The notes under the pieces are model-generated. The model was not told the origin of the DNA. It searched no databases and was given only the letters and a program-made list of their open reading frames with translations. Position numbers and translations under genes: made by a program. A DNA stretch of 64,000 nt from CAVQLX01 sp963811605 (GTDB lineage Bacteria; Desulfobacterota; Binatia; DP-6), in contig CAWESA010000011.1 of assembly GCA_963811605.1 (NCBI GenBank), forward strand, positions 1 to 64,000, given 5' to 3'. Numbering within the stretch: the stretch's first letter is position 1; each line of letters opens with the position of its first letter. This document shows, one piece after another, positions 40,089 to 48,765 of the stretch.

Positions 40089-40589
40089 ATGGACACGAGA
40101 GCCTTACTCCTGCCACTGGTGTTAGTGATGACGCTCAGCGTAATCGCCTGCGACGCCGACGACCGTTCGGCCGCAGCAAGGTCGAAGCCGCCAGCAGAAC
40201 CTACAACCCCACCCACGAGCAACATGAAGATCAACCTCAAACTCCAAGACAAGACCCTGACGGCTAGGCTGTACGATACGCCCACCGCCCGAGACTTCGC
40301 GTCCATGTTGCCGATGACGTTGACCCTAGAGGACTACTCGAAGACGGAGAAGATCAGCGACCTCCCCAAGAAGCTGACGAGGGAAGGCGCACCGGCGGGT
40401 GCCGACCCGTCAGTCGGCGACATCGCCTATTACGCACCGTGGGGGAACCTCGCGCTGTTCTACAAGGACTTCCGTTACTCGGACGGGTTGATCCTGTTAG
40501 GCAAGTTGGATGGTGGTGCCGAAACACTAAGCGTGCCCGGTTCGGTAAAGGTGACGATCGAGCTTCTCGGCAAGCACAACCCGAAATGA
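40089..40589 (+). CDS. Cyclophilin-like fold lipoprotein
   Basis: A 166-residue protein. The N terminus is a lipoprotein signal, ALLLPLVLVMTLSVIAC, with the acylated Cys at about residue 21. A Pro/Thr linker (PPAEPTTPPTS) follows. From residue 47 it is homologous to the cytoplasmic cyclophilin-like protein at 37849: MKINLKLQDKTLTARLY, RDFASMLPMTLTLEDY, VGDIAYYAPWGNLALFY, LILLGKLDGGAETL and VTIELLG. It is therefore a membrane-anchored periplasmic version of the same domain. It sits between the SDR gene and a duplicate SDR 3' end. Confidence 0.75.
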   Translation: MDTRALLLPLVLVMTLSVIACDADDRSAAARSKPPAEPTTPPTSNMKINLKLQDKTLTARLYDTPTARDFASMLPMTLTLEDYSKTEKISDLPKKLTREGAPAGADPSVGDIAYYAPWGNLALFYKDFRYSDGLILLGKLDGGAETLSVPGSVKVTIELLGKHNPK

Positions 40590-40599
40590 GGTGGATGAG

Positions 40600-40762
40600 G
40601 CGGCACGCTCGAAGGACGCGCGAAGGTGATCGCGGAAGAGCCGGTCGGGCGGATGGGCAAGCCCGGGGGATCGCCGCGGCCGTCGTCTGGCTGTGTTCGG
40701 ACGCGGCTGCCTTCGTCGTCGGACACGCCATGGTCGTTGACGGGGGCCAAACAGTGCAGTGA
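40600..40762 (+). pseudogene. Duplicated SDR 3' fragment
   Basis: This stretch aligns with the last 160 bases of the SDR gene at 39912-40074 at roughly 85 percent identity. It ends with the same stop and the same final motif (VVDGGQTVQ). It starts abruptly after the cyclophilin-like stop and has a one- or two-base indel at GCCCGGGGGATCG that breaks the frame. It is the tail of a second, mostly deleted SDR copy, so the SDR plus cyclophilin-like unit appears to have been duplicated and then collapsed. Confidence 0.75.
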
Positions 40763-40964
40763 TGTTCGTCGCCAACGGTGACGCTGTTGCGGCGAGCGCG
40801 ACCGGCGCGGAGATCACGCCCGGGTGCGCGGCTTGCACCCCTCGCGACGAGCCGACTGCCCCCAAGCTATCCCCGAGCTCCACCGTCCCCCTCCAACGCG
40901 CCGTGTGCCGCGTAAGAAAGCAATCCCAACACTCGAGAACAGGCAGTGTGATGCGGATTGACGC
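40763..40964. other. Short spacer before the methyltransferase end
   Basis: About 200 bases with no recognisable gene. One plus frame (ATG 40762) encodes about 75 unremarkable residues and has no support. Confidence 0.35.
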
Positions 40965-41608
40965 TCAGGCCGCGGCGGCCCGGTAGTAGGCGAGGCTACC
41001 GATCAGGCGGGTGACGGAGCCAGTCTCGTCGACGGAGCACAGGCCCGCCTCCCGCATCAGCAGCGGAAGGCGTCCTTCCAGGTTGTCGGCGATGCTCGCG
41101 TGGCCGCGCATGAGACGTGCGACCAACCGGGAGAACGGGCCGCGCGGCGGGCCGAAGTCCATGGCGTGGAAGCGTCCGCTCGGTGCGAGCACGCGGCGCC
41201 CTCGCCGAACATCGCGCGCTTCACGTCGCGGGGGAGGTGGTGGAGCATCATCGAGGAGAGCACGACATCGAAATTCTCGTCTGGGTAGGGAAGCTCCTGG
41301 CAGTAGCCCTGGTCGAAGGTCACTTCGACGCCGCGCCGTGCGGCCTTGCGTTGCGCCAACGCGAGTGCCTTGGGATCGGGATCGACGCCCACCACCATGG
41401 CGTCGGGGTGCTGCCGCTTGGTCAGGATCGCGAGCGTGCCGGTCCCGCAACCGACGTCGAGCACCCGCGCGCCCGCCGGGATAGCGGCCTGCCGGAGTAG
41501 ACACTCCTTTGCGCGCCCGCCCCGCAGCAGGTGGTCGACTGGGTCATAGAGGGGAAGCAGCCAGTCGGTCCCGGCGGCAGGGATGAAGTCCTGGGTGCGT
41601 TCGCTCAT
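40965..41608 (-). pseudogene. Class I SAM-dependent methyltransferase, frameshifted
   Basis: From ATG 41608 the minus strand encodes MSERTQDFIPAAGTDWLLPL, the SAM-binding VLDVGCGTGTLAILTK, the acidic motif VVGVDPDPKAL and VVLSSMMLHHLPRDVKRAMF. Near 41185-41205 the frame changes, and the rest (RRVLAPSGRFHAMDFG, LMREAGLCSVDE and LIGSLAYYRA) is in another frame ending at 40965. Restoring one base gives a 214-residue methyltransferase of normal length, similar to phosphatidylethanolamine- or quinone-type enzymes. As read it is broken. The substrate is unknown. Confidence 0.75.
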
Positions 41609-41779
41609 TGCGCTCTCCGGGCGCGCGCCCGAGCTTACCCCCTGCACCGGAGCGGGTCGACGCAGCGCGCGCGCTGCACTCACCTTCACCGGTGCCGAGC
41701 AGCTCGCCGCAGTAGAATAGTTGCCGGAGTGTCGATTTCGGCGGGGCTCGTTCGACTCTAGGGCAGAAGGGAGAACGCC

Positions 41780-42557
41780 ATGTCCGATCGCAGGCCGCTT
41801 CCGGGAAAATTCGTGTGGTTCGAGCTGGTTTCCAGGGACCCCAAGAAAGCACAGGCGTTCTACGGCGACGTGCTCGGGTGGAAGGTCCAGGCGTTCCCGA
41901 TCGGCCACCAGACCTACGAGATGATCTGTGCCGGCGACACGATGATCGGCGGCTATGCCGCGCCCAAGAGCGACCGCCAGCCATCGCACTGGATCTCGTA
42001 CGTCTCGGTCGAGGATGTCGACGCGGCGGTGCGAGCAGCGGCAGCCAACGGTGGCAAGGTGGGTCGATGCACCCCACGAGATCCCGGGCGTCGGCCGGAC
42101 GACGCGGATCGCCGACCCGCAGGGGGCCGAGATCTGCCCGTTCAAGAACCCCCTGGGCGACCCGCCCGACGAGGACGCGAGCCAGGGCCGGTTCTTCTGG
42201 AACGAGCTGCACGGCACCGACACGGCGGAAGCCCTCTCGTTCTACGAAAAGGTGCTCGGGTTCTCGAGCCGCGCGATGGACATGGGCCCCGGCGGCACCT
42301 ACCAGATCCTGGAAAAGAACGGAGTCGGGCGGGGCGGCGCTACCGATCAGCTGGCGCCGGGTGTGCCCCCCCACTGGCTGCCCTACGTCTTCGTGGACGA
42401 CCCCGACGCGACGATCGCCAAGGCCAAGCGGCTCGGCGCGACGATACAGTTCGGGCCCGAGGACATCCCAGGTGTCGGCCGCTTCGGCGTGTTGCAGGAT
42501 CCGACCGGGGCGGTGCTCGCGGTCATGAAGCCGCGGCCGTCGGAGAACCAGGCGTAG
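41780..42557 (+). pseudogene. Two-domain VOC (glyoxalase-like) protein, frameshifted
   Basis: ATG 41780 starts GKFVWFELVSRDPKKAQAFY, then GDVLGWKVQAFPIG and VSVEDVDAAVRAAAANGGKV. The frame then breaks near 42060 and resumes as VDAPHEIPGVGRTTRIADP. A second domain follows: GRFFWNELHGTDTAEALSFY, KVLGFSSRAMDMG, VFVDDPDATIAKAKRLGA and FGVLQDPTGAVLAVMKP. Removing one G from the GGG at about 42060-42062 restores a continuous 258-residue protein of two VOC domains, as in CFP-30-like proteins. Function beyond the fold is unknown. Confidence 0.75.
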
Positions 42558-42734
42558 CGGGCGCGATCGGCACCGGGCGAGGCGCTGCGGCAACCGCTGC
42601 GGCTGAACCGGACCGCTAGTCCCGAGCCCGAAGTTCGCCGACAAAAGCGGGCGACCAACAGCACCGCGGTCTCGATCGTGCCCCAATCCTGCGTCCGCCG
42701 CTCCACCGGCCCTGGCCGGGCCGAGCGGCACCGT

Positions 42735-45410
42735 TCAGTCCGACGTTGCCTTGAACTGCCCCGCGTCGCTCGCCGTGGCAGTCCCGAACGTTGCCGTCCA
42801 GCACGCCCCGGTCGTCGCCTGGAGCTGGACGGTGACCGGGGTCGACAACGGCAAAACGCCGTCCGGCGGATTCACGCCCTTTCCCTTCACGGCGACCTGC
42901 GCCTTGCCCGCGACGCCCATCCTGAGAGTAACCTTCAAAAGGCCGTCCGGTGTCGATGCCGCATCCTTGTATCCGTAGCCCTTGGACCCGAGCGCCTTCC
43001 AACAGGGTTTCGCGCCGCAGATACCGCTGGCAGGTGCGCGGGCTGTCAGGTGAAGCGTCGAACCCTCATAGATGCACAGCGCGTATCCCGTCGTGCCGAG
43101 GGGGTTCCCGAAGTCGGACAGCGTGGTCGCCTGCCCCTTCCACTTCCAGCTAATCTTGTCGGCGCCTTCCGGGGCGAGCGCTTTGGCCGCGACTTTCGAT
43201 CCAAAGGCGTTGGCGGTCTTGCACGTCGTCCGCGGCGCCATGTCGCAGCCCGCCGGGAGCGTCGTACTGGTCGTCGTCGAGGTCGTCGAGGTCGTCGTGG
43301 TGGTTGGCGCGGCCACGCCGACCGCAAATTCCGAGAGCGACGAGGTCTGGGCGCAGATGACGTTGTTCACCGGATCGCGGCTCACGGTCCGATCGACGAA
43401 GACACCGTCCTCGGCATGCAGGATCTGCAGCTGGTCCTCGGGCATGCGCGGAGTCGTCCCGTCGACGAAGCCGTCCCCGTCGTCGTCGGCATACGGCAGG
43501 CACGTCATGATCGGCCCATTGATGCTGGCGTTGGTGACGACGTCGGAGTACGTGGCATTGTCGCTGAGGCGGAAATTCGTCGGCAACGTCGCCGTCGCGT
43601 CGGAGATATTCACGACGCCGGCGGCACCCGCGCCCTGAACGCTCGAGAACGTGACCGTGGCATTGTCCAACGGCTCGACGCCGACGTTCGCCCCCAATGC
43701 CACGTCGTTGCGCAGCATCACGAACTGGAGGCCGACCTGCGCCAAGCTCAGGCAGACGGTGTCGGTCAAGTCGTACACCTTGAGGTTCTGCAACAGTAGC
43801 GTTCCCGTGATGCGCGTGGCGCGGCCGCCGCTGGCCACCATCGACCCAAGCACCACGTGGTCGGCGTTCACGCGGCTGATCGGGTGGCACCCCGCGAAGT
43901 CGAAGAAGCCGGAGATGGTCCCCTCGGAATTGAACGCACCCGTCGCCGGCAGCGACAGCGTCGTGCCCTGCACCACGCCGTCGACGAGCGCGGGCGACAT
44001 GATGCAGTTGGTCACGTTATGGATTTCGCCGCTCGTGCTGTTGGTCCCGCACGAGAACCCCTGGCTTGCTTGGATCGCTCCGGTGCCCTGGTCCTCCGTG
44101 AGCACGACGAACTCCGTCGCCGTTACCCCACCCGCGGTCTCCGTGATCTGCCAGGAACCGCTCACGTCGAGGATCTCGTCCTGGCATGCCGACGAGCACC
44201 CATCGCCGTCGATCAGGTTGGCGTCATCGCACGCCTCGCCGGGATCGATGATGCCGTTACCGCACCCCGGTGGCGTGCAGTTGTTGTCGCATGAATCGAA
44301 GTTGGTCGCATTCCCGTCGTCGCACGCTTCGCCGGCGTCGACGACACCATCACCACAGGGCGTCCCGCGGGTAACGCCGAGCACGCTTCGCGTGTCGGGA
44401 TAGCTGTCGGGAAAGACGATCGTCTGGCTCGTGGCCAGGTCGAGGACCTCGACGTGGTCGCCGGCGGGAAGATGGCCGAACACGTAGCGTCCGTCGGGGT
44501 CGAGGGCGAACGAAACGGCTCCGGGGAGTATCGATCCCGTTACGGTGTCGGTCGTGGTGTCGATCGTCAGGACGGCGGCATCGCCGTTCGCGGAGCCCGA
44601 CACGTAAGCCGTGGCGCCATCGGGATTGACGACGACCCGCGCGCTCGCCTGAATCGTGCCGACGAGGTTCGTCGTTGCCGCGTCGAGTACGGCGATGTTC
44701 GAAGCCTGGGGCACGTACAATCGAAGCCCCGCGGGGTCGATCGTGACGTACGTCGCCGGGGTGAGCGATCCTAGCGGTGTGCGCGCCAGGAGCGTTGTGA
44801 GGCCGCGATCGTAGACGAGGATGCCGCCGTCTCGTCCTTGTGCGGCGATGTAGACGCGGCTGCCGCCCGGATCAACCGCCACACTGTAGGGTGAGACCAG
44901 GACGTCCTGGGCGGGATCGAAGCGGACATGGGCAACTGGCGCGAACGTCGATGGGTCGACCGCGACGATCTCGTTGTCGGTGCCGAAGAAGGCGATGTAC
45001 AGCCGCGATCCGTCCGGGCTAATCGCGACGCCGGTGACGTTTCCTGGATAGGTCAGCTTCCGAAGCAACCTGCCGGTACTCGAATCGATGACGCTGACGC
45101 CGGCACCCACGACGTAGACGCGCTGGCGTATCGGGTCCGCGGCGAACGCTCCACCGCCGCTGTGGGAGACCGTCGCTATGACACCGCCGGTGATGGCATT
45201 CAGGATGGTTACATTGATGAACGAGCCACCGTTCGGGAAGGTGTCGAAGGTGTCGAGGTAAAGTTGCCGAGGCACAGCAAGCGCCGGCACCGCCGCGAGA
45301 CTCAGCGTGAGCGCGAGCGCATGGACGAGCCGCAGTCTCGCATATGGCGGCCTGGCCGCGGCTCCCTGAAGGGCGCCCACGTGGTCGTCGCGCACGATTT
45401 CGGTCCCCAT
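42735..45410 (-). CDS. Large secreted beta-propeller protein with Cys-rich modules
   Basis: An 891-residue secreted protein from ATG 45410 (GGGAG upstream). A signal peptide (LRLVHALALTLSLAAVPALA) leads into residues 50-365 with YVTN-type repeats (VYVVGAGVSVIDSSTGRLLR, GVAISPDGSRLYIAFFGT, YVTIDPAGLRLYVPQ), a seven-blade-like propeller. Two DUF4215-type Cys modules follow: CGDGVVDAGEACDDGNATNF and CGNGIIDPGEACDDANLIDG. Next are a long beta-rich region, a VADDDGDGF-like calcium site (YADDDGDGFVDG), a Thr/Ser linker (TTTTTSTTSTTTSTT) and a C-terminal domain with four Cys. It is likely an extracellular or surface adhesive or binding protein. Confidence 0.85.
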   Translation of the reverse strand: MGTEIVRDDHVGALQGAAARPPYARLRLVHALALTLSLAAVPALAVPRQLYLDTFDTFPNGGSFINVTILNAITGGVIATVSHSGGGAFAADPIRQRVYVVGAGVSVIDSSTGRLLRKLTYPGNVTGVAISPDGSRLYIAFFGTDNEIVAVDPSTFAPVAHVRFDPAQDVLVSPYSVAVDPGGSRVYIAAQGRDGGILVYDRGLTTLLARTPLGSLTPATYVTIDPAGLRLYVPQASNIAVLDAATTNLVGTIQASARVVVNPDGATAYVSGSANGDAAVLTIDTTTDTVTGSILPGAVSFALDPDGRYVFGHLPAGDHVEVLDLATSQTIVFPDSYPDTRSVLGVTRGTPCGDGVVDAGEACDDGNATNFDSCDNNCTPPGCGNGIIDPGEACDDANLIDGDGCSSACQDEILDVSGSWQITETAGGVTATEFVVLTEDQGTGAIQASQGFSCGTNSTSGEIHNVTNCIMSPALVDGVVQGTTLSLPATGAFNSEGTISGFFDFAGCHPISRVNADHVVLGSMVASGGRATRITGTLLLQNLKVYDLTDTVCLSLAQVGLQFVMLRNDVALGANVGVEPLDNATVTFSSVQGAGAAGVVNISDATATLPTNFRLSDNATYSDVVTNASINGPIMTCLPYADDDGDGFVDGTTPRMPEDQLQILHAEDGVFVDRTVSRDPVNNVICAQTSSLSEFAVGVAAPTTTTTSTTSTTTSTTLPAGCDMAPRTTCKTANAFGSKVAAKALAPEGADKISWKWKGQATTLSDFGNPLGTTGYALCIYEGSTLHLTARAPASGICGAKPCWKALGSKGYGYKDAASTPDGLLKVTLRMGVAGKAQVAVKGKGVNPPDGVLPLSTPVTVQLQATTGACWTATFGTATASDAGQFKATSD

Positions 45411-45878
45411 CGTTACTCCCTCTCCTCGACCTGCGCCGAGACTCGAACCGGTCCGGGAAGGAGCGCCTTGCGACAGGTTGGCCCGTTCGCGCCGACTGGT
45501 TGCGCAGCGGCGTACCACGCGGTTCAACCGCCGCACAAGGAACATCTCGACAGGGGTTCCATTGAAGAATCTCTTGAAGCGTGCTTGACAACTCCCCGTA
45601 CAGCGTGTTGCCGAGGCTCCAAACCACCCCGTCTTGCGCCGCGCTGCTGCCGGAGCAGGCCAGCACGAGGTTCCCGTGCCCGGCGGGCTGCGGGCCGAAC
45701 ACCTGGCGATCGAGCATGTGCGAGGGCCACGTCGGCGGGTGCCAGTTCGCCGCGTGCGTCCGCATGAAGGCGCACACCGGCGGGCGGGACGTGCCGGGGC
45801 GCTCGCGTGCCCGCAACGAACGAGATCGGCGGCAGGGACGCTTGCCTTCGAGCCCCCGTACCGGTAGCTGCTTCGCCA
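45411..45878. other. 468-base gap between the propeller gene and the metal efflux genes
   Basis: No gene I can defend. A minus-strand frame around 45560-45770 contains VFGPQPAGHGNLVLACSG and SLGNTLYGELSSTLQEILQW, which looks less random than its surroundings, but it has no start with a ribosome site and runs into the propeller gene. The region must hold the divergent promoters for the propeller gene and the efflux operon. Confidence 0.35.
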
Positions 45879-46241
45879 GTGTCACACGTCCGGACCGCCC
45901 GCTTGCTGGTTGCGCTGGCCATGGCGGTCGCGCTGCAGGTCGTCTACGTGAACCCTGCGGTGGCGACCGCGGAGCTGCGCGCGATGAGCTGCTGCGCGCG
46001 TCACTGCGACGAGCCGCCGTCGCTGCCGGCGTCCAGGACGTGCTGCGGGCTGACGGCCACCGCCAGCGGGCCCACCGAGGCCCCCACGACCGCGGTCCCA
46101 GCAGCGCACGTCGTCGTCTCGCTCCTGCCGTCGATCCGGGTCGTGGCGCCACCTCGGCCGGTCATCGCACCGGCTCTTCTCCTGCCGGTCGCCGGCTCCG
46201 GTCCGCCCACCTTCCTCGCGCAGCGTCACCTGCTGCTCTGA
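45879..46241 (+). CDS. Small Cys-rich exported protein preceding metal efflux genes
   Basis: About 120 residues. VSHVRTARLLVALAMAVALQ is a signal peptide or single membrane segment. After it comes a cluster of cysteines, MSCCARHCDE, and later RTCCGL, then a Pro/Val-rich tail with LLPVAGSGPPTFL. Small proteins of this shape (MSCCxxHC) are often found directly upstream of metal efflux RND operons and may bind metal in the periplasm. GTG 45879 is a likely start; ATG 45807 is an alternative with no better ribosome site. No enzymatic function is implied. Confidence 0.55.
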   Translation: MSHVRTARLLVALAMAVALQVVYVNPAVATAELRAMSCCARHCDEPPSLPASRTCCGLTATASGPTEAPTTAVPAAHVVVSLLPSIRVVAPPRPVIAPALLLPVAGSGPPTFLAQRHLLL

Positions 46242-46355
46242 TCCCTCTCCACGCGCGCGCCAGGTCCGTCCGGCCTGGCCACCACGCCCAGGGTGCGTCC
46301 GCACGGGCGCCCTCGGGTCCGTTCTGCATCCACGCGAACAAGGAGAGCGATCACG

Positions 46356-47663
46356 ATGCTGCCCGACATACGGGTCGCCGCAGGCGCCTGCGCCGTCGCG
46401 GCGCTGCTGTGCACGACCGCGACCGCGACCGAGCCGCCCGCCGGCCGTTTGCGACTGGACGACGTGCTGGCGATTGCCCGGGACGAGAACCCGGAGATCC
46501 GGGCCGCCCGGTCGCGGGTACACGCCGCCGATGCCGGGCCGGCGCGCGCCCGGGCGTGGGACGATCCCGTCGTCTCGTGGGAGGCATGGAACGCGCCGAA
46601 CAACTTCAACGTCGCGCATGCCGACAACAACATCTTCCGGCTCGCCCAGCGGATTCCCTTCCCCGGCAAGCGCGGGCTCGCGGCCGCGGCGGCGGGCGAG
46701 CAGGCACGCGCGGTGGCACGGAGCGCGGATGCCGTGGTCCTCGACGTCGAGGCGGCGGTCAAGCGTGCCTACTGGAGCCTCTGGCAGGCGCACCAGCGCG
46801 TCGCGGTCTACGAGCGCCAGCGCCTGCTGGCGGAGCGCTTCGCCAGGACGGTCGAGGAGCGCTACGCGACCAGCGGCGTGCCGCAGTCCGATGTCCTGCG
46901 CGCGCAGGTCGAGCTCACCCACGCCGTCACCGAGGTGCAGACCGGGGCGCTCGCCATCGACACCGCGCGCGCGGGGCTGAACGCGCTCCTCAGCCGGCCG
47001 CCGGACGACCCGCTCGGGGTACCCGAGGCTTCCGGCCTGCCCGACCCCCCGGCCACCTCCGATGCCCTGATCGAGGCCGCGCTGGCGCAGCGTCCCGAGC
47101 TGGCGGCGCAGGGAGCCACCATCGCACGCGCGCGGCGCGAGCTCGATCTGGCGCGCAAGGCCTACCTGCCCGACTTCGAGCTGAGCGTCGGCCGCTTCGT
47201 CAACTACGGCGCGCGCGACGGGTTCGGCGCCATGGCCGCGGTGACGGTGCCGATCGCGAACAAGCCAAAGTACGACGCCGGCGTGGCGGAGGCGACCGCG
47301 CGCATCTCCTCGGCCGAAGCCGATCGCCGCCGGCTCGAAGACGGCGTGCGCCGCGATGTCGCGCAGGCGTGGCTGCGCGTGCGCACGGCCAGGCTCCGCC
47401 ACGACCTCTTCGCCAGCACCCATCTGCCGCAGGCGGAGCAGGCGATGGTGGTGACCGAGGCCGCCTATGCGGCGGGCAGCGTCGACCTGCTCTCCCTGCT
47501 CGACACGCTGCGCGCCGTCGAGTCCGTCCACCTGGACCACGTCGACAGCGCGGCGGAGATCGAGATGGCATGGACCGACCTGGAGCGCGCCGTCGGCGCA
47601 CCGCTCCCGGAGCCGCCCGCGCCGCCGCCCGGTGCCGCACGGGAGGGACGACGCCATGGGTAG
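46356..47663 (+). CDS. Outer membrane efflux protein, TolC/CusC family
   Basis: A 435-residue outer membrane channel component. The signal peptide is VAAGACAVAALLCTTATATE. The repeated helical hairpins begin LRLDDVLAIARDENPEIRAA, and continue NIFRLAQRIPFPGKRGLAAA and SGVPQSDVLRAQVELTHAVT, then the second half RPELAAQGATIARARRELDL and LPDFELSVGRF. The PFPGKR motif is typical of CzcC/CusC-type channels. ATG 46356 follows AAGGAGAGCG. Its stop overlaps the next gene by eight bases, forming the first gene of a CusCBA-like set. Confidence 0.9.
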   Translation: MLPDIRVAAGACAVAALLCTTATATEPPAGRLRLDDVLAIARDENPEIRAARSRVHAADAGPARARAWDDPVVSWEAWNAPNNFNVAHADNNIFRLAQRIPFPGKRGLAAAAAGEQARAVARSADAVVLDVEAAVKRAYWSLWQAHQRVAVYERQRLLAERFARTVEERYATSGVPQSDVLRAQVELTHAVTEVQTGALAIDTARAGLNALLSRPPDDPLGVPEASGLPDPPATSDALIEAALAQRPELAAQGATIARARRELDLARKAYLPDFELSVGRFVNYGARDGFGAMAAVTVPIANKPKYDAGVAEATARISSAEADRRRLEDGVRRDVAQAWLRVRTARLRHDLFASTHLPQAEQAMVVTEAAYAAGSVDLLSLLDTLRAVESVHLDHVDSAAEIEMAWTDLERAVGAPLPEPPAPPPGAAREGRRHG

Positions 47664-48765
47664 GCGCCTGCTCGCGGTGCTCCTCCTGCTCGCCCTCGCC
47701 GCGTTCGGCGCCGTCTGGTGGCGGTGGCACGGGCCGGCGGGTGAGTCGCTGCCACCGTCCTACGGCGCGGCGGCGAAGAAGCGGAGGTACCAGTGTGCCA
47801 TGCACCCGCAGATCGTCTCCGACAAACCGGAAAACTGCCCCATCTGCGGGATGAAGCTGCAGCCGGTCGAGGAGGAGCCCGAAGACGAGGTATCCGGCGC
47901 CACGGCGGGCGGCGTACCGGGCCACGCGCCGTTCACGCTCTCGACCGCGCGCCAGCAGCTCATCGGCGTGCGCCGTGCGACGGTCGCGTACCGCCCGCTC
48001 TCGATCGCGATCCGCGCCGTCGGGACGGTCGCCCACGACCCGGGGCTGTATCAGGCCATCGTCGAGTACCGCCAGGCGCTCCGCGCGCAGGCCGAGCTCT
48101 CGCGGAGCCTCCTGCCCGAGGCGCAGCGCGGCGCCGAGGGGCTGGTGCGCGCCGCGGCGCTCAGGCTGCGGCAGAAGGGCGTCCCCGAGGCGCAGCTCGC
48201 GGCGATCGCCCGCGGCGACGGTGACCCGACCAATCTCCTGCTGCCAGGCAAGAGCGTGTGGGTGTATGCCCAGGTCTACGAGTACGAGCTCGGGCTGGTG
48301 CGCGTCGGGCAGCCGCTCGCCGTCACCGCCCCCTCGCTGCCCGGTCGCCGCTTCACCGCGCGCATCGCCGCCATCGATCCCATCCTCGATCCGGCCACCC
48401 GCACGGCACGCGTGCGGGCCCTGGTGGCGACGCCGCAGGGCGACCTGCGCCCGGAGAGCTTCGTCGACGCCACCATCGAGGTGCCGCTCGGCGATCGGCT
48501 GGCCGTGCCCGAGGACGCCGTGCTCGACACCGGCACGCGGCGCATCGTCTTCGTCGTGCGGGGCGCGGGTGAGTTCGAGCCGCGCGCGGTCGAGCTCGGT
48601 CGCGACGCGCAGGGCTTCGTCGAGGTGCTGTCCGGGCTCGCGTCGGGCGAGGAGGTCGTCGTCGCGGCGAACTTCCTGATCGACTCGGAGTCGCGTTTCC
48701 GGGCCGCGCTGCGCTCGTTCGATGGTGGCGCGGGCGCGACGGCGCCGCGGCACGAGACGCGCTGA
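47656..48765 (+). CDS. Membrane fusion protein with N-terminal metal-binding domain, CusB-like
   Basis: A 369-residue periplasmic adaptor. One membrane anchor (LLAVLLLLALAAFGAVWWRW) is followed by a heavy-metal-binding domain, YQCAMHPQIVSDKPENCPIC plus GMKL, in which the CxMHP and CPxCGM residues coordinate metal. The barrel-sandwich and beta-barrel domains follow (AIRAVGTVAHDPGLYQAIVE, VYAQVYEYELGLVRVGQPL, FTARIAAIDPILDPATRTAR). It links the RND pump to the outer membrane channel and hands metal to the pump. The CXMHP domain indicates Cu(I)/Ag(I) or similar metals rather than drugs. Confidence 0.9.
   Translation: MGRRLLAVLLLLALAAFGAVWWRWHGPAGESLPPSYGAAAKKRRYQCAMHPQIVSDKPENCPICGMKLQPVEEEPEDEVSGATAGGVPGHAPFTLSTARQQLIGVRRATVAYRPLSIAIRAVGTVAHDPGLYQAIVEYRQALRAQAELSRSLLPEAQRGAEGLVRAAALRLRQKGVPEAQLAAIARGDGDPTNLLLPGKSVWVYAQVYEYELGLVRVGQPLAVTAPSLPGRRFTARIAAIDPILDPATRTARVRALVATPQGDLRPESFVDATIEVPLGDRLAVPEDAVLDTGTRRIVFVVRGAGEFEPRAVELGRDAQGFVEVLSGLASGEEVVVAANFLIDSESRFRAALRSFDGGAGATAPRHETR

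Noticed and set aside
45581..47854. 757-residue plus-strand frame overlapping the efflux operon
   Set aside because: It is out of frame with TolC and the adaptor, which show full family motifs; its composition is low-complexity Arg/Ala.
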